From JAJTZA01 sp041744075 (GTDB taxonomy: Bacteria; Verrucomicrobiota; Verrucomicrobiia; Chthoniobacterales; Terrimicrobiaceae): a stretch of DNA of 64,000 bases. The DNA is taken from contig JBGTLQ010000014.1 of assembly GCA_041744075.1 (NCBI GenBank), positions 1-64,000 of the forward strand, in the 5' to 3' direction. Below the pieces are notes generated by a model. The model saw only the letters and a list, made by a program, of their open reading frames with translations. It ran no database searches and was not told where the DNA came from. Numbering within the stretch: position 1 is the stretch's first letter; each line of letters starts with the position of its first letter. Shown here piece by piece: positions 7,232-15,414 of this stretch. The position numbers and the translations under genes are program-made.

Positions 7232-10096
7232 ATGATCCGCATCAAGGGGGCGCGGCAACACAACCTGCGCAATATTGATGTGGAAATTCCGCGCAATAAA
7301 TTTGTGGTGGTGACCGGCATGAGTGGATCGGGGAAATCCTCGCTGGCCTTCGACACGTTGTATGCTGAAGGGCAGCGGAAATATGTGGAGAGCCTGTCGG
7401 CGTATGCCCGTCAGTTTCTGGACAAAATGCAAAAGCCGGATGTTGACTACATCGAAGGCCTCTCGCCGGCGATTGCCATCGAGCAGCGCACCTCGACCGC
7501 CAGCCCGCGATCCACGATTGCGACCACCACGGAGATTTTTGATTACCTGCGATTATTGTATGCCGCGGTGGGGAAACCCCATGACCCGGTGACGGGTGAG
7601 CCCGTGATGCGTCAGAGCCCCCAACAGATCTGCGAGACCGTGCTATCCTGGCCAGAAGGCACGCGATTTTTGGTGCTTGGTCCGCTGGTGGACCGACAGA
7701 AAGGTGAGTTCCGGGACGTGATGGAAAAGGCGCGGCGTGAGGGATTTGTGAGGCTGAGGGTTGATGGGCGGTTGGAAGAAATCTCAGAGACCGTGCTGCC
7801 GAAACTCGACAAGAACAAGGCCCATGTGATTGAGGCCGTGGTGGACCGTTTGGCGATTCGGGACGGGATCCGGAGTCGGTTGGTGGATTCTGTTGAAACG
7901 GCCTTGCGATGGGGCAATGGCCGGGTGGTGGTGTGTCGGTTGGCGGAGGGAAGTGACCGCGGAACAGACGAAAAATTTTCAACCGATTACTCGAATCCCT
8001 CCACGGGGTTCACGATGCCAAAGCTCACACCCAAACATTTTTCGTTTAACAGTCATTATGGCGCATGCCCGGCTTGTCATGGCATTGGCACGGAGCTGTT
8101 TTTTGATCCTGACTTGCTTGTTGATGAGGAGCTCACTCTGAGTGGAGGATGCGTCCTTCCTTGGAAAACCAGCAACAAGCGGATGAAGGTTTTTTATGGG
8201 TATCAAATGGAAGCGCTACTTGCGGATTGTCCGGTTCCGTTGGACCGACCCTTCAGGGATCTGGCGGATGACTTTAAAAAGTTGCTCTTCGAGGGCAGCG
8301 GGGACCGTCCGCTCACCACGAAAATTTCTGCAGACCGGGTTGTCAACAAACCGTATGAGGGTCTGCTGGCTCAAGTGGAGCGGCTTTACGAATCCAGCGA
8401 AAGCGAGTTCACCAAAAAGCGACTGCGCACCTTTCAGGGGAAGCGGCTCTGCAAAGTCTGCGGCGGCAAGCGATTGAAGCCGGAGATTCTCGCCGTGACA
8501 CTTTCCGATGGGTCGGCTCGCGGGATCAACGTCAATGACTTCTGCGCGATGCCAATTGCCGAAGCGCTCGGGTTGGTGGACCGGCTCGTTTTCTCGTCAT
8601 CCGAAAAAGAGATCATTCATGATGTGCTGCGGGAGATCCGTCAGCGCCTGACCTTTTTGGATCAGGTCGGTCTCAGCTACCTGAACCTTAATCGCGAGAG
8701 CGGCACATTGAGTGGTGGCGAGGCCCAACGCATTCGTCTTGCCACGCAAATTGGGTCCGGCTTGGCAGGCGTGCTTTACGTGCTCGATGAACCCAGCATT
8801 GGCCTGCATCAGAGGGACAATGACCGCCTGATCGGGACCCTGCGTTCTCTGCGCGACTTGGGGAATTCAGTGGTGGTCGTCGAGCATGACGAGGACACGA
8901 TCCGTGCGGCGGACCACATCCTTGACTTGGGACCTGGAGCCGGTCCACGCGGCGGCCAAATCATGGCGCAAGGCACGCTGGAGGAAGTGCTTGCCACTGA
9001 AAATTCCCTCACGGCCCAATATCTCTGCGGACGCCAAAAAATCCCTGTCCCCAAAAAGCGGGTGGCTCCCCGCAAAGCGCGCGATGATGCCGGAGAAGTT
9101 GGTGACGGCTGGCTGGTCGTGCGGGGCGCATGTGAAAACAATCTTCAAAATCTTGATGCGGCCTTTCCTGTTGGCTGTTTGACCTGTGTGACGGGGGTTT
9201 CGGGGAGCGGAAAAAGCACGTTGGTGAATGACATCCTCCGGGCGGCGTTGGCCCGCGACCTCAATCGCGCCAAAGAAAAACCAGGGGCTCATGATGAAAT
9301 CATCGGAACCGCCCAATTCGACAAAGTCGTGGTGATTGATCAATCTCCCGTGGGTCGAACGCCGCGATCCAATCCCGCAACCTACACGGGGGCCATGGGT
9401 GCAATCCGGGATCTTTTTAGCGAGTTGCCATCCTCGCGAGTGCGGGGCTACGAGGCCGGCCGGTTTTCACTCAACACCAAGGGCGGACGCTGTGAGCACT
9501 GCGAAGGCAATGGCGTCATCAAAATCGAGATGCACTTTCTCGCGGATGTTTATGTGGAGTGTGAATTTTGCCGGGGCAAACGCTACAATCGGGAAACGAT
9601 GGAGGTCACCTACAAAGGCAAAAATATTGCGGATGTGCTCGAAATGAGTGTGGACGAGGCCTCTCGGTTTTTCCGGAACATCCCCTCGCTCTCCGGCAAA
9701 CTGGAAACCATGCAGGATGTCGGATTGGGATACTTGCGCATGGGCCAATCCGCGACGACACTTTCCGGTGGGGAGGCCCAGCGATTGAAGCTCTCAGCCG
9801 AGTTGGCCAAACGCGCCACAGGAAGAACGATTTACCTCCTCGACGAACCAACGACTGGACTCCACTTCGCAGATATTCATAAACTGTTGGAAGTGCTTAT
9901 GAAACTCCGCGACGCACGCAATACCCTCATCGTGATTGAACACAACCTTGATGTGATCAAATGCGCGGACTGGATTCTGGATCTCGGACCGTTGGGAGGA
10001 TCAGGCGGAGGTCAACTCGTCGCCGAGGGGACCCCGGAAGCCATTGCGGCCAATCCTGCAGGATTCACAGGGCGATACCTGTCCCGGGTTTTATGA
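7232..10096 (+). CDS. uvrA: Excinuclease ABC subunit A
   Basis: DNA damage sensor of nucleotide excision repair, which loads UvrB at lesions. Two ABC ATPase modules are visible: Walker A GMSGSGKSS near the N-terminus and GVSGSGKST in the middle. The signature motifs LSGGEAQRIRLA and LSGGEAQRLKLS are each followed by a Walker B with LDEPS or LDEPT. Zinc-finger cysteines are visible in CPACHGIG, CKVCGGKR, CEHCEGNG and CEFCRGKR. The chosen ATG at 7232 (MIRIKGARQHNLRN) is the normal UvrA start; an upstream ATG at 7178 would add 18 non-conserved residues. The stop overlaps the ATG of the following TPR gene (ATGA at 10093-10096). Confidence 0.97.
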   Translation: MIRIKGARQHNLRNIDVEIPRNKFVVVTGMSGSGKSSLAFDTLYAEGQRKYVESLSAYARQFLDKMQKPDVDYIEGLSPAIAIEQRTSTASPRSTIATTTEIFDYLRLLYAAVGKPHDPVTGEPVMRQSPQQICETVLSWPEGTRFLVLGPLVDRQKGEFRDVMEKARREGFVRLRVDGRLEEISETVLPKLDKNKAHVIEAVVDRLAIRDGIRSRLVDSVETALRWGNGRVVVCRLAEGSDRGTDEKFSTDYSNPSTGFTMPKLTPKHFSFNSHYGACPACHGIGTELFFDPDLLVDEELTLSGGCVLPWKTSNKRMKVFYGYQMEALLADCPVPLDRPFRDLADDFKKLLFEGSGDRPLTTKISADRVVNKPYEGLLAQVERLYESSESEFTKKRLRTFQGKRLCKVCGGKRLKPEILAVTLSDGSARGINVNDFCAMPIAEALGLVDRLVFSSSEKEIIHDVLREIRQRLTFLDQVGLSYLNLNRESGTLSGGEAQRIRLATQIGSGLAGVLYVLDEPSIGLHQRDNDRLIGTLRSLRDLGNSVVVVEHDEDTIRAADHILDLGPGAGPRGGQIMAQGTLEEVLATENSLTAQYLCGRQKIPVPKKRVAPRKARDDAGEVGDGWLVVRGACENNLQNLDAAFPVGCLTCVTGVSGSGKSTLVNDILRAALARDLNRAKEKPGAHDEIIGTAQFDKVVVIDQSPVGRTPRSNPATYTGAMGAIRDLFSELPSSRVRGYEAGRFSLNTKGGRCEHCEGNGVIKIEMHFLADVYVECEFCRGKRYNRETMEVTYKGKNIADVLEMSVDEASRFFRNIPSLSGKLETMQDVGLGYLRMGQSATTLSGGEAQRLKLSAELAKRATGRTIYLLDEPTTGLHFADIHKLLEVLMKLRDARNTLIVIEHNLDVIKCADWILDLGPLGGSGGGQLVAEGTPEAIAANPAGFTGRYLSRVL

Positions 10097-12423
10097 ACAA
10101 GATTTTTCTCACAGCACTCATGGGAATTTTATGCGGATCGGTCATGGAGGCGAATTCCTTGACCGAGAGCCAGGCCGCCTTGGAGGAGGGGTTGCCGAGT
10201 GTCGCCTTGGGAAAGTTATCTGCAATAGAACCTGCTGACCTTGATTCCCAACAAAAAGAACAACGGAGCATCCTCCTTGCGAGAGCTTTGCTGGCCACAA
10301 AAGAAACCGAGGCCGCAATAAAAATTCTGGAGGACCTCCCCTCCCCAAAATCGATCGAAGCCCAATTCTGGCTTGCCGAGAGTTTTGCTGATGCGGGTCA
10401 ACACGAGAAGGCCCTCACCCTGTATCAGACCACCACTTCGAACTATGCGGAGGATGCCACGATCGGGCAGGCCCGGATGCTCGCTGCCCTTGGTCGACAA
10501 CCCGAGGCTATCGCCCTTTTGGAAAACACCTCGCGCACAACAACCGCCCGCCTGGATCTCGCTGCGCTCTACCTTGATGCCGGTCAACCGGACAAAGCGG
10601 CCACTGAGCTGTCCCAGGTGGAAACAACCTCCTCCTCAGCGTCCGCCTTGCGGGATTATTTGTTGGCGTGGACTCTGATCAAAAGCGGTCACCTTGAGAA
10701 ATCCCAGGAAGTCCTTGCCAGAGACTCCAAGCCGGATGCCGCAATGGCTGTCAAGTTGGAGCTCCTGAAATCCAAGAGTTTGGTCGCCACCGGGGAGGAA
10801 GACCAAGCGGAAGCTCACTTGGAAAAATTTATTGAGGATCATGGGCGTCACCAAAACCTGGCAGACGTTTTTCGTGAGCTTGATTTGATTTATAATCGCC
10901 AAACGTCCCCGTCGAACTCCGAACTCCGTCGGTGGGCGGAGGACTCCAGCAGCAACAACAGGCAACAGCTGGCCACCTACTATCTCGCTCGCAATGAACT
11001 TCGACTTGGCCGACTGGATCGCGCGCAATCTGCGTTTAAGACCTTTCTTGAGAACAATTCGGAGCATGCCCTTGCCGAATCAGCCCGGATAGAATGGGCC
11101 TCCGCAGTTTTGGCATCCAACAAACCTGCCGAAGCTTTGGAAATTCTTGCCGATGTCCCCGGTCCCGGAATGGATTTTCAACGCGGCTTGGCCCATGCCG
11201 CCGCCGGAAATTACACGGAGGCAGCGGCAGCATTTCATCAGTCAGCCGACGAAAGCGGTTGGGAGGCAGCAAAGTTTAATGCCGCCCTGGCTTCCATCCT
11301 TGCCGGGGGCAGGGATGACGCCCCGCAATCCAACAAAGAAGAATCGATCCAACTTCAACTCGCGGCCGCCATGGCAGCCGCAGCCAAGAGAGACCCTGAA
11401 ACAGCCAGCCTTCTCGAAAACGTGGCAGCCCAAAATGTCCCGCCATGGTCCAACTCAGCAAGACTCGCTTTGGCGGAGTGGAAATACCTCCAACTGGATC
11501 GCGAAGGCGCTCGCGCCGAACTCCGCCAAGTGGTTTCAACCGATGACGAAACAAACTCCCGGGCAAATGCTCTGTCTGTGTTTCTTCTGGATGATGGAAC
11601 TCCGGATTCTGAACCCCAAATTCTGGCAGCCGCCAAAGACTTTCTTTCCAATCATCCGGATGTCCCCTTGCGGGCCGATGTCTTTTTAAAGCTCGGCGAG
11701 GTTCATTTCCGAAGAGGCGATTACCTCTCGGCTCAATCTCACTTGGAGCAGGCCGCCGGGGCTCGTCCCGGCTCGCCCTTGGCCGAGAAAGCCCAATTCT
11801 TGGCCGCCCAAGCCGCCTCCCGATTGTTGTCAGAGGCAGGCACCGAGCAGGCGCTTGAACACTACAATGATGTGGCCCGAGCCGGCGGACCACTGGCCTC
11901 CAGAGCCCGATTGGCTCAAGCGCTTCTGCTCAATGCCTTAAACCGACCCCAAGAAGCCATTCCGGTCTTGGATAGCATTCTTTCTTCTGACGTCGATGAA
12001 TCCCTACGGTTTGAAGCCCTCATCGAAAAGGGAGACACTTACATTTTGCTCGGTAACGCTGAACCCGCTTCCTACAAAGAGGCCATCGCCGCGTGGCGAC
12101 TCGCCGCGGAACCCGCGGTGCCCCCGCGTTGGAGAAATCGGGCCCTTGTCAAAATTGGTGCCGCCTCGGAAAAACTTGGGGAACTCCCGGCAGCCCTTGC
12201 CAGCTACCACAGCGTTCTATCCGCCAAAAATGAGGCTGAGCCAGAATACTTTTGGTTTTACAAGGCGGGGTTTGATGCCGCCAGAATCCTCGAAGACGAA
12301 AACAAAGCCGCCGAGGCCATTGCCATTTATGAACGTCTGGCTGCAACCGACGGCCCGCGCGCTGAAGAAGCGCGTCAGCGAATCAACAACCTGCGCCTCG
12401 AAAATTTTCTTTGGGAAGAGTGA
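10093..12423 (+). CDS. Exported TPR-repeat protein
   Basis: A 776-residue protein starting MNKIFLTALMGILCGSVMEA, a secretion signal (Lys, then a hydrophobic core, cut near Ala20). It is followed almost entirely by Ala/Leu/Glu-rich helical repeats of TPR type, such as YLDAGQPDKAATELSQ, LARNELRLGRLDRAQSAF and LGEVHFRRGDYLSAQSHLEQ. TPR arrays build protein-protein scaffolds; placement in the periplasm is inferred from the signal. Translation is coupled to uvrA by a 4-base ATGA overlap, though no functional link with DNA repair is evident. Large TPR proteins of this kind are frequent in Verrucomicrobiota; the partner is unknown. Confidence 0.82.
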   Translation: MNKIFLTALMGILCGSVMEANSLTESQAALEEGLPSVALGKLSAIEPADLDSQQKEQRSILLARALLATKETEAAIKILEDLPSPKSIEAQFWLAESFADAGQHEKALTLYQTTTSNYAEDATIGQARMLAALGRQPEAIALLENTSRTTTARLDLAALYLDAGQPDKAATELSQVETTSSSASALRDYLLAWTLIKSGHLEKSQEVLARDSKPDAAMAVKLELLKSKSLVATGEEDQAEAHLEKFIEDHGRHQNLADVFRELDLIYNRQTSPSNSELRRWAEDSSSNNRQQLATYYLARNELRLGRLDRAQSAFKTFLENNSEHALAESARIEWASAVLASNKPAEALEILADVPGPGMDFQRGLAHAAAGNYTEAAAAFHQSADESGWEAAKFNAALASILAGGRDDAPQSNKEESIQLQLAAAMAAAAKRDPETASLLENVAAQNVPPWSNSARLALAEWKYLQLDREGARAELRQVVSTDDETNSRANALSVFLLDDGTPDSEPQILAAAKDFLSNHPDVPLRADVFLKLGEVHFRRGDYLSAQSHLEQAAGARPGSPLAEKAQFLAAQAASRLLSEAGTEQALEHYNDVARAGGPLASRARLAQALLLNALNRPQEAIPVLDSILSSDVDESLRFEALIEKGDTYILLGNAEPASYKEAIAAWRLAAEPAVPPRWRNRALVKIGAASEKLGELPAALASYHSVLSAKNEAEPEYFWFYKAGFDAARILEDENKAAEAIAIYERLAATDGPRAEEARQRINNLRLENFLWEE

Positions 12424-12463
12424 TCGCCTTGACGAACCTGTTGGTAAAACGTAGTTTTATATC

Positions 12464-12691
12464 ATGGTCCGAACACTCACAAAAGTTGGCAATTCGTGTG
12501 GCTTAATCTTTGATCGCACGCTTCTAGATCTCACACAGTTAAAGTTGGGTGATGAGGTCAGTATTAAGGTTCATGAGGGAGGTTCGGTGACTATTGAGCC
12601 CATTCGTGAGAAGCTTTCTTCGGAAGCTTTTTCCTCTGTGGTGAAGGAGGTTCTGAACGACTATTCCTCCACCTTGAAAAAGCTCTCCTGA
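12464..12691 (+). CDS. AbrB/MazE-type antitoxin
   Basis: A 75-residue SpoVT-AbrB domain protein. MVRTLTKVGNSCGLIFDRTLL and LKLGDEVSIKVHEGGSVTIEPI give the swapped-hairpin DNA-binding fold, and the C-terminal tail (SSEAFSSVVKEVLNDYSSTLKKLS) is helical and would bind the toxin. Two bases separate it from the Doc gene, so the two form an operon. AbrB-fold antitoxins usually accompany MazF or PIN toxins, but pairing with Doc/Fic toxins is also known. It would repress its own promoter; a TTGACG (12429-12434) upstream may be the -35. Confidence 0.85.
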   Translation: MVRTLTKVGNSCGLIFDRTLLDLTQLKLGDEVSIKVHEGGSVTIEPIREKLSSEAFSSVVKEVLNDYSSTLKKLS

Positions 12692-12693
12692 AA

Positions 12694-13086
12694 GTGAGGG
12701 AATGGATTCATTTGTACACGGATCAGGTTTTGGAGATCCATGAACAGGTCTTGCACCAACACGGTGGGTTGCCCGGAATCCGTGAAAAGAATCTCTTGGA
12801 ATCGGCTCTCGCGGCTCCTCGGGCCAGCATGTTTGGCAAACCCATTTTTGAAGATCCCATTGAGATTGCTGCAGCCTATTTGTTTTACCTTTGCAAGAAT
12901 CACCCATTCCTCGATGGCAACAAACGAGTTGCTCTGGCCTCGGCTTTGGTCTTTCTCCGCATGAATGGTTTGAGTCCCATGCCTGACGCTCCGGAGTGGG
13001 AAGCCCTTGTTCTCGATTTGGCAGCGGGGAAAATCACCCGCGAGGCAACAACAGAGCGTCTAAGATCTCTGGTGGAAGCCGTTTAA
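12694..13086 (+). CDS. doc: Doc-family toxin (Fic fold)
   Basis: A 130-residue Doc toxin with the Fic-type motif HPFLDGNKR at residues 70-78 (catalytic His70, phosphate-binding DGNKR). It also has the Doc N-terminal block LHQHGGLPGIREKNLLESAL. Doc proteins phosphorylate elongation factor EF-Tu and stop translation. The second residue pair MREWIHLYTDQVLEIHEQ is typical. The gene appears intact and lies in an operon with the AbrB-like antitoxin at 12464. The start codon could be TTG/GTG-like near 12694; the ATG-equivalent start two bases after the antitoxin stop is preferred because of coupling. It is followed after 4 bases by the SOUL gene. Confidence 0.9.
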   Translation: MREWIHLYTDQVLEIHEQVLHQHGGLPGIREKNLLESALAAPRASMFGKPIFEDPIEIAAAYLFYLCKNHPFLDGNKRVALASALVFLRMNGLSPMPDAPEWEALVLDLAAGKITREATTERLRSLVEAV

Positions 13087-13090
13087 AAAT

Positions 13091-13675
13091 ATGATAAAAA
13101 AACTTCTCCTCCTTCCCGTGCTGGTGCTGATCGGAGGTGGCGCCCTTTTTGTGGCGTCATCGCGTGCCGCTTATGAATCGGCACAGTATGATGTGCTTTC
13201 CAAGCAAGATGATATCGAATTGCGCCGATACGCCCCCATGATTCTGGCGACAACGGCTCTTGAATCCGGGAAGCGGGATAATGGTTTTGGACGCCTGTTC
13301 CGCTTCATCTCGGGGGAAAATGCGTCAAAGCAAAAAATTGCCATGACGACTCCCGTATTCATGCCATCTAACGCGGAGGGCAAACCGGTGACTATGCAGT
13401 TTGTGTTACCCGCAGAAGTCGCAAAGGCAGGGTCTCCGAAGCCAACCGGGTCCAATGTCACGCTGGAGACCCGGCCGGGCGGGGTTTTTGCGGCTCTCCG
13501 GTTTCGCGGCTATGGATCCCGGGAAAAGCAGCAAAAGGCCTTGGAAACCCTTCTCGCATGGATCAAGAGCACGGGCCGCTCCACAAAAGGTGACCCTATT
13601 TTTGCGTATTATGATCCGCCATGGACGCCCGAGTTTATGCGCCGGAATGAGGTGCTGGTCGAGATTGCGGAGTAA
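13091..13675 (+). CDS. SOUL-family heme-binding-like protein
   Basis: A 194-residue protein with an N-terminal signal or anchor (MIKKLLLLPVLVLIGGGALF) and then the SOUL/HBP fold. Diagnostic blocks are YDVLSKQDDIELRRYAPMI, GFGRLFRFISGENASKQKIAM, TTPVFM, and the C-terminal IFAYYDPPWTPEFMRRNEVL. The eukaryotic relatives bind heme or porphyrin; the bacterial role is unknown. It follows the Doc gene by 4 bases but shares no obvious function with it, so it may only read through from the same promoter. Not otherwise unusual. Confidence 0.88.
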   Translation: MIKKLLLLPVLVLIGGGALFVASSRAAYESAQYDVLSKQDDIELRRYAPMILATTALESGKRDNGFGRLFRFISGENASKQKIAMTTPVFMPSNAEGKPVTMQFVLPAEVAKAGSPKPTGSNVTLETRPGGVFAALRFRGYGSREKQQKALETLLAWIKSTGRSTKGDPIFAYYDPPWTPEFMRRNEVLVEIAE

Positions 13676-14133
13676 TTTCCAGCAAATTAGAAAAGCCATG
13701 CGCCAGATCCTCGGCCAATAGCTACACCATTCGCTGCCGGCCATCGTAGCCATGCGATCTGAGCCCGGCAAAACGTCGGCATCCATCTTTCCCATTACGA
13801 CGGGAACCAGGCCGTGTCGCGCCGTAGGCTCTGCGAAGGCGGAAAATCCACGTCAAATAACCCAGTAAAAAATGCACTGCCCTTCCGCATCGTACGCCTA
13901 CAGCACCTGAGCCTGGGATGGCTCGGGGCAGACTGCCAAAGCAGCCCGAAGGGCAAGACGAGCGGGAGCGATCGCGTCAACAGATATCAGAGCGCGGTTA
14001 TTTGGAAACAAAGTGTGATCCCATCGCTGCCATTTTTAACAAATCCCTACGACCTCAATTTGAGCAAAAGTACGATCAGAAAAAAGTTCGCAACACATAA
14101 CGTTTGCTTTGCTGTATCAGTTTTCTTGGTACG
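13676..14133. other. Non-coding stretch with dispersed repeat pieces
   Basis: About 450 bases between the SOUL gene and the Rhs-associated genes with no convincing gene on either strand. It contains the two repeat segments listed separately (13815-13843 and 13917-13988). The rest, including the AT-richer 13990-14130, holds nothing I recognise. Confidence 0.6.
13815..13988. repeat. Dispersed repeat, two segments
   Basis: Segment 13815-13843 is, on the other strand, the same as 62669-62697 apart from two bases (core CGCCTTCGC, then GAGCCTACGGCG). Segment 13917-13988 matches, in reverse orientation, the 84-base insertion inside the Rhs cassette at 18698-18787. Shared runs include GGCTCGGGG, AGACTGCC and AGACGAGCGGG. 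Both partners are therefore mobile or amplified short sequences in this genome. Matches were found by eye. Confidence 0.65.
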
Positions 14134-14436
14134 TCAGGTGGTGGATTGTCTGATTTTGTCGACAACTTGCTCTAACCATGCACGCATCGAAATGCCCCGA
14201 TGTCGTTGAGGACTGAAGTAGCAGCCAAGTTCGAATGCGGCATCTTCCATTTCATTGTCTCCAGTTTCAGCAAGCAATTTATGCAGTTCATAGACTACAG
14301 CTTTTCGAGTCTCCGTGTTCGTGTCATCAATAAATTGTTGAACAGCATCTTCCGGCTCCTCGAATTCGACGGAAAAGTCTTGATGAAAGTAGCTAGCAAG
14401 GAATTGGAATAGATTCTCATATTTCTCTTTTCGCAT
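14134..14436 (-). CDS. CdiI-like immunity protein
   Basis: A 100-residue acidic protein starting MRKEKYENLFQFLASYFHQD at the ATG 14436, preceded by an AGGAG at about 14440-14446. The block LFQFLASYFHQDF, plus a C-terminal WL segment (RAWLEQVVDKIRQ), matches the family of contact-dependent growth inhibition immunity proteins whose members begin LxxFfxxYFhqDw. It lies directly after an orphan toxin tail (14448-14555), the expected toxin-immunity order. It would protect against the matching nuclease-type toxin of neighbouring cells. The complete cognate toxin is absent here, so it probably acts as an orphan defence gene. Confidence 0.7.
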   Translation of the reverse strand: MRKEKYENLFQFLASYFHQDFSVEFEEPEDAVQQFIDDTNTETRKAVVYELHKLLAETGDNEMEDAAFELGCYFSPQRHRGISMRAWLEQVVDKIRQSTT

Positions 14437-14447
14437 AAAGAATCTCC

Positions 14448-14555
14448 TCAATAGGGGAATCCAGTCAGGATGTAATAGCCCGTTGGCGAGTTGGCGTTTC
14501 GAATTAGCACAAAGCGAGATGACGAAGACATAATCGAAACCTCACAGAATTTTGC
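14448..14555 (-). pseudogene. Orphan C-terminal tail of a polymorphic toxin
   Basis: On the minus strand, after a TAA at 14558-14556, the frame encodes 35 residues ending RFVLIRNANSPTGYYILTGF-PY then TGA. Tails of the form xxRNPxSPTGxxIxTxYP are characteristic of BECR/EndoU-like nuclease toxins of Rhs and CdiA proteins. They normally end one ribosome-binding site before the immunity gene, exactly as here (immunity start 14436). There is no start codon, linker or core in front of it, and its reading frame is overlapped by the 14542 gene. It is a remnant, best explained by toxin replacement followed by deletion. Confidence 0.55.
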
Positions 14556-14874
14556 TTACCTTGAAATACTCTTCGATGAGATCACTTCTTGGTGAGCAGC
14601 GTTCGGGGTCAAAGCCTATCCACTCGGGAAGCCCGACTTTAAGTTTCTCCCAGATTTCCTCAAATCTTTGGTCTGGTTCCCCAATAATAATGCTGGTTCT
14701 GTATCGAAAAATTGCTCTCAGGCAACCCATCTCGTATTTTTCCAACCCTTTTATCTTCTCGTCACTCCAGACGAACCCACCACTCATGGTGTCAAAAAAT
14801 GGTTCTGCCAATTCATTTTTGGATAATAACTTCAGATGGGGAATCAGGCAATCTAGATGATCAATCAGATCCAT
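14542..14874 (-). CDS. Hypothetical protein, probable orphan immunity protein
   Basis: A 110-residue cytosolic protein (MDLIDHLDCLIPHLKLLSKN... ending FKVSKIL) with no signal peptide and many acidic residues. I do not recognise the family. Its size and its place between a lipoprotein immunity candidate and an orphan toxin tail, within a run of same-strand immunity-like genes, suggest it is an immunity gene left from a past toxin cassette. That is inference from context. Its 3' end overlaps the remnant tail at 14448-14555 in another frame. Confidence 0.5.
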   Translation of the reverse strand: MDLIDHLDCLIPHLKLLSKNELAEPFFDTMSGGFVWSDEKIKGLEKYEMGCLRAIFRYRTSIIIGEPDQRFEEIWEKLKVGLPEWIGFDPERCSPRSDLIEEYFKVSKIL

Positions 14875-14991
14875 GGGATTTTCCCAGTGAGTTCTCGAAG
14901 TTGGAGAACATCGAGAATTGTATCAGAGACCTCGCCAAGCAGATGTCCACCTTAGCGGGGTGAGCTTGAGTGAAACCATAACGGCTGGATC

Positions 14992-15414
14992 TCACTTTAT
15001 AGAGACAGACTTCACCTTTTTACTAGCCAATAAATCATCGCGAATTTGGGAAACTGTTGCTACTACATCCTTAGATAATGAAGGCGTTATCCACTGAACA
15101 AGGTGAATTGTGATAACTTTATCCTCCCTTTTCGAATAAATGGTACATCTTGCGGTTAGTTGGCGACCATTGTCGGCTACGGTCATTTTTTCAAAAACAT
15201 TCACGAAATATTTGCCTTGGTTGGATTTGTCAACTGTCACAGGTTTAAAACCCTGCTGACCTATAAAATTATCAATCTTTACCAATACTTCCGGCTCGTA
15301 TGAAGTGTTGAAAAGTTCTATTTCTACAAAACGAGAGGATGCTGGATCGCATGCTGTTAAGGATAAGCAAAATAATCCAATCACCAGGAAACTCAATATA
15401 TTGCGAATCACCAT
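14992..15414 (-). CDS. Lipoprotein, putative immunity partner of the adjacent Rhs cassette
   Basis: A 140-residue protein with a clear lipobox: MVIRNILSFLVIGLFCLSLT, then AC with Cys22 as the lipidated residue. The mature part has no family I recognise (VEIELFNTSYEPEVLVKIDN, later TIHLVQWITPSLSKDVV). It overlaps the end of the Rhs cassette gene by 7 bases, the position of an immunity gene. A lipid anchor places it in the periplasm. That would fit neutralising a toxin acting in the envelope, such as the HExxH-containing domain encoded just upstream. Confidence 0.65.
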   Translation of the reverse strand: MVIRNILSFLVIGLFCLSLTACDPASSRFVEIELFNTSYEPEVLVKIDNFIGQQGFKPVTVDKSNQGKYFVNVFEKMTVADNGRQLTARCTIYSKREDKVITIHLVQWITPSLSKDVVATVSQIRDDLLASKKVKSVSIK

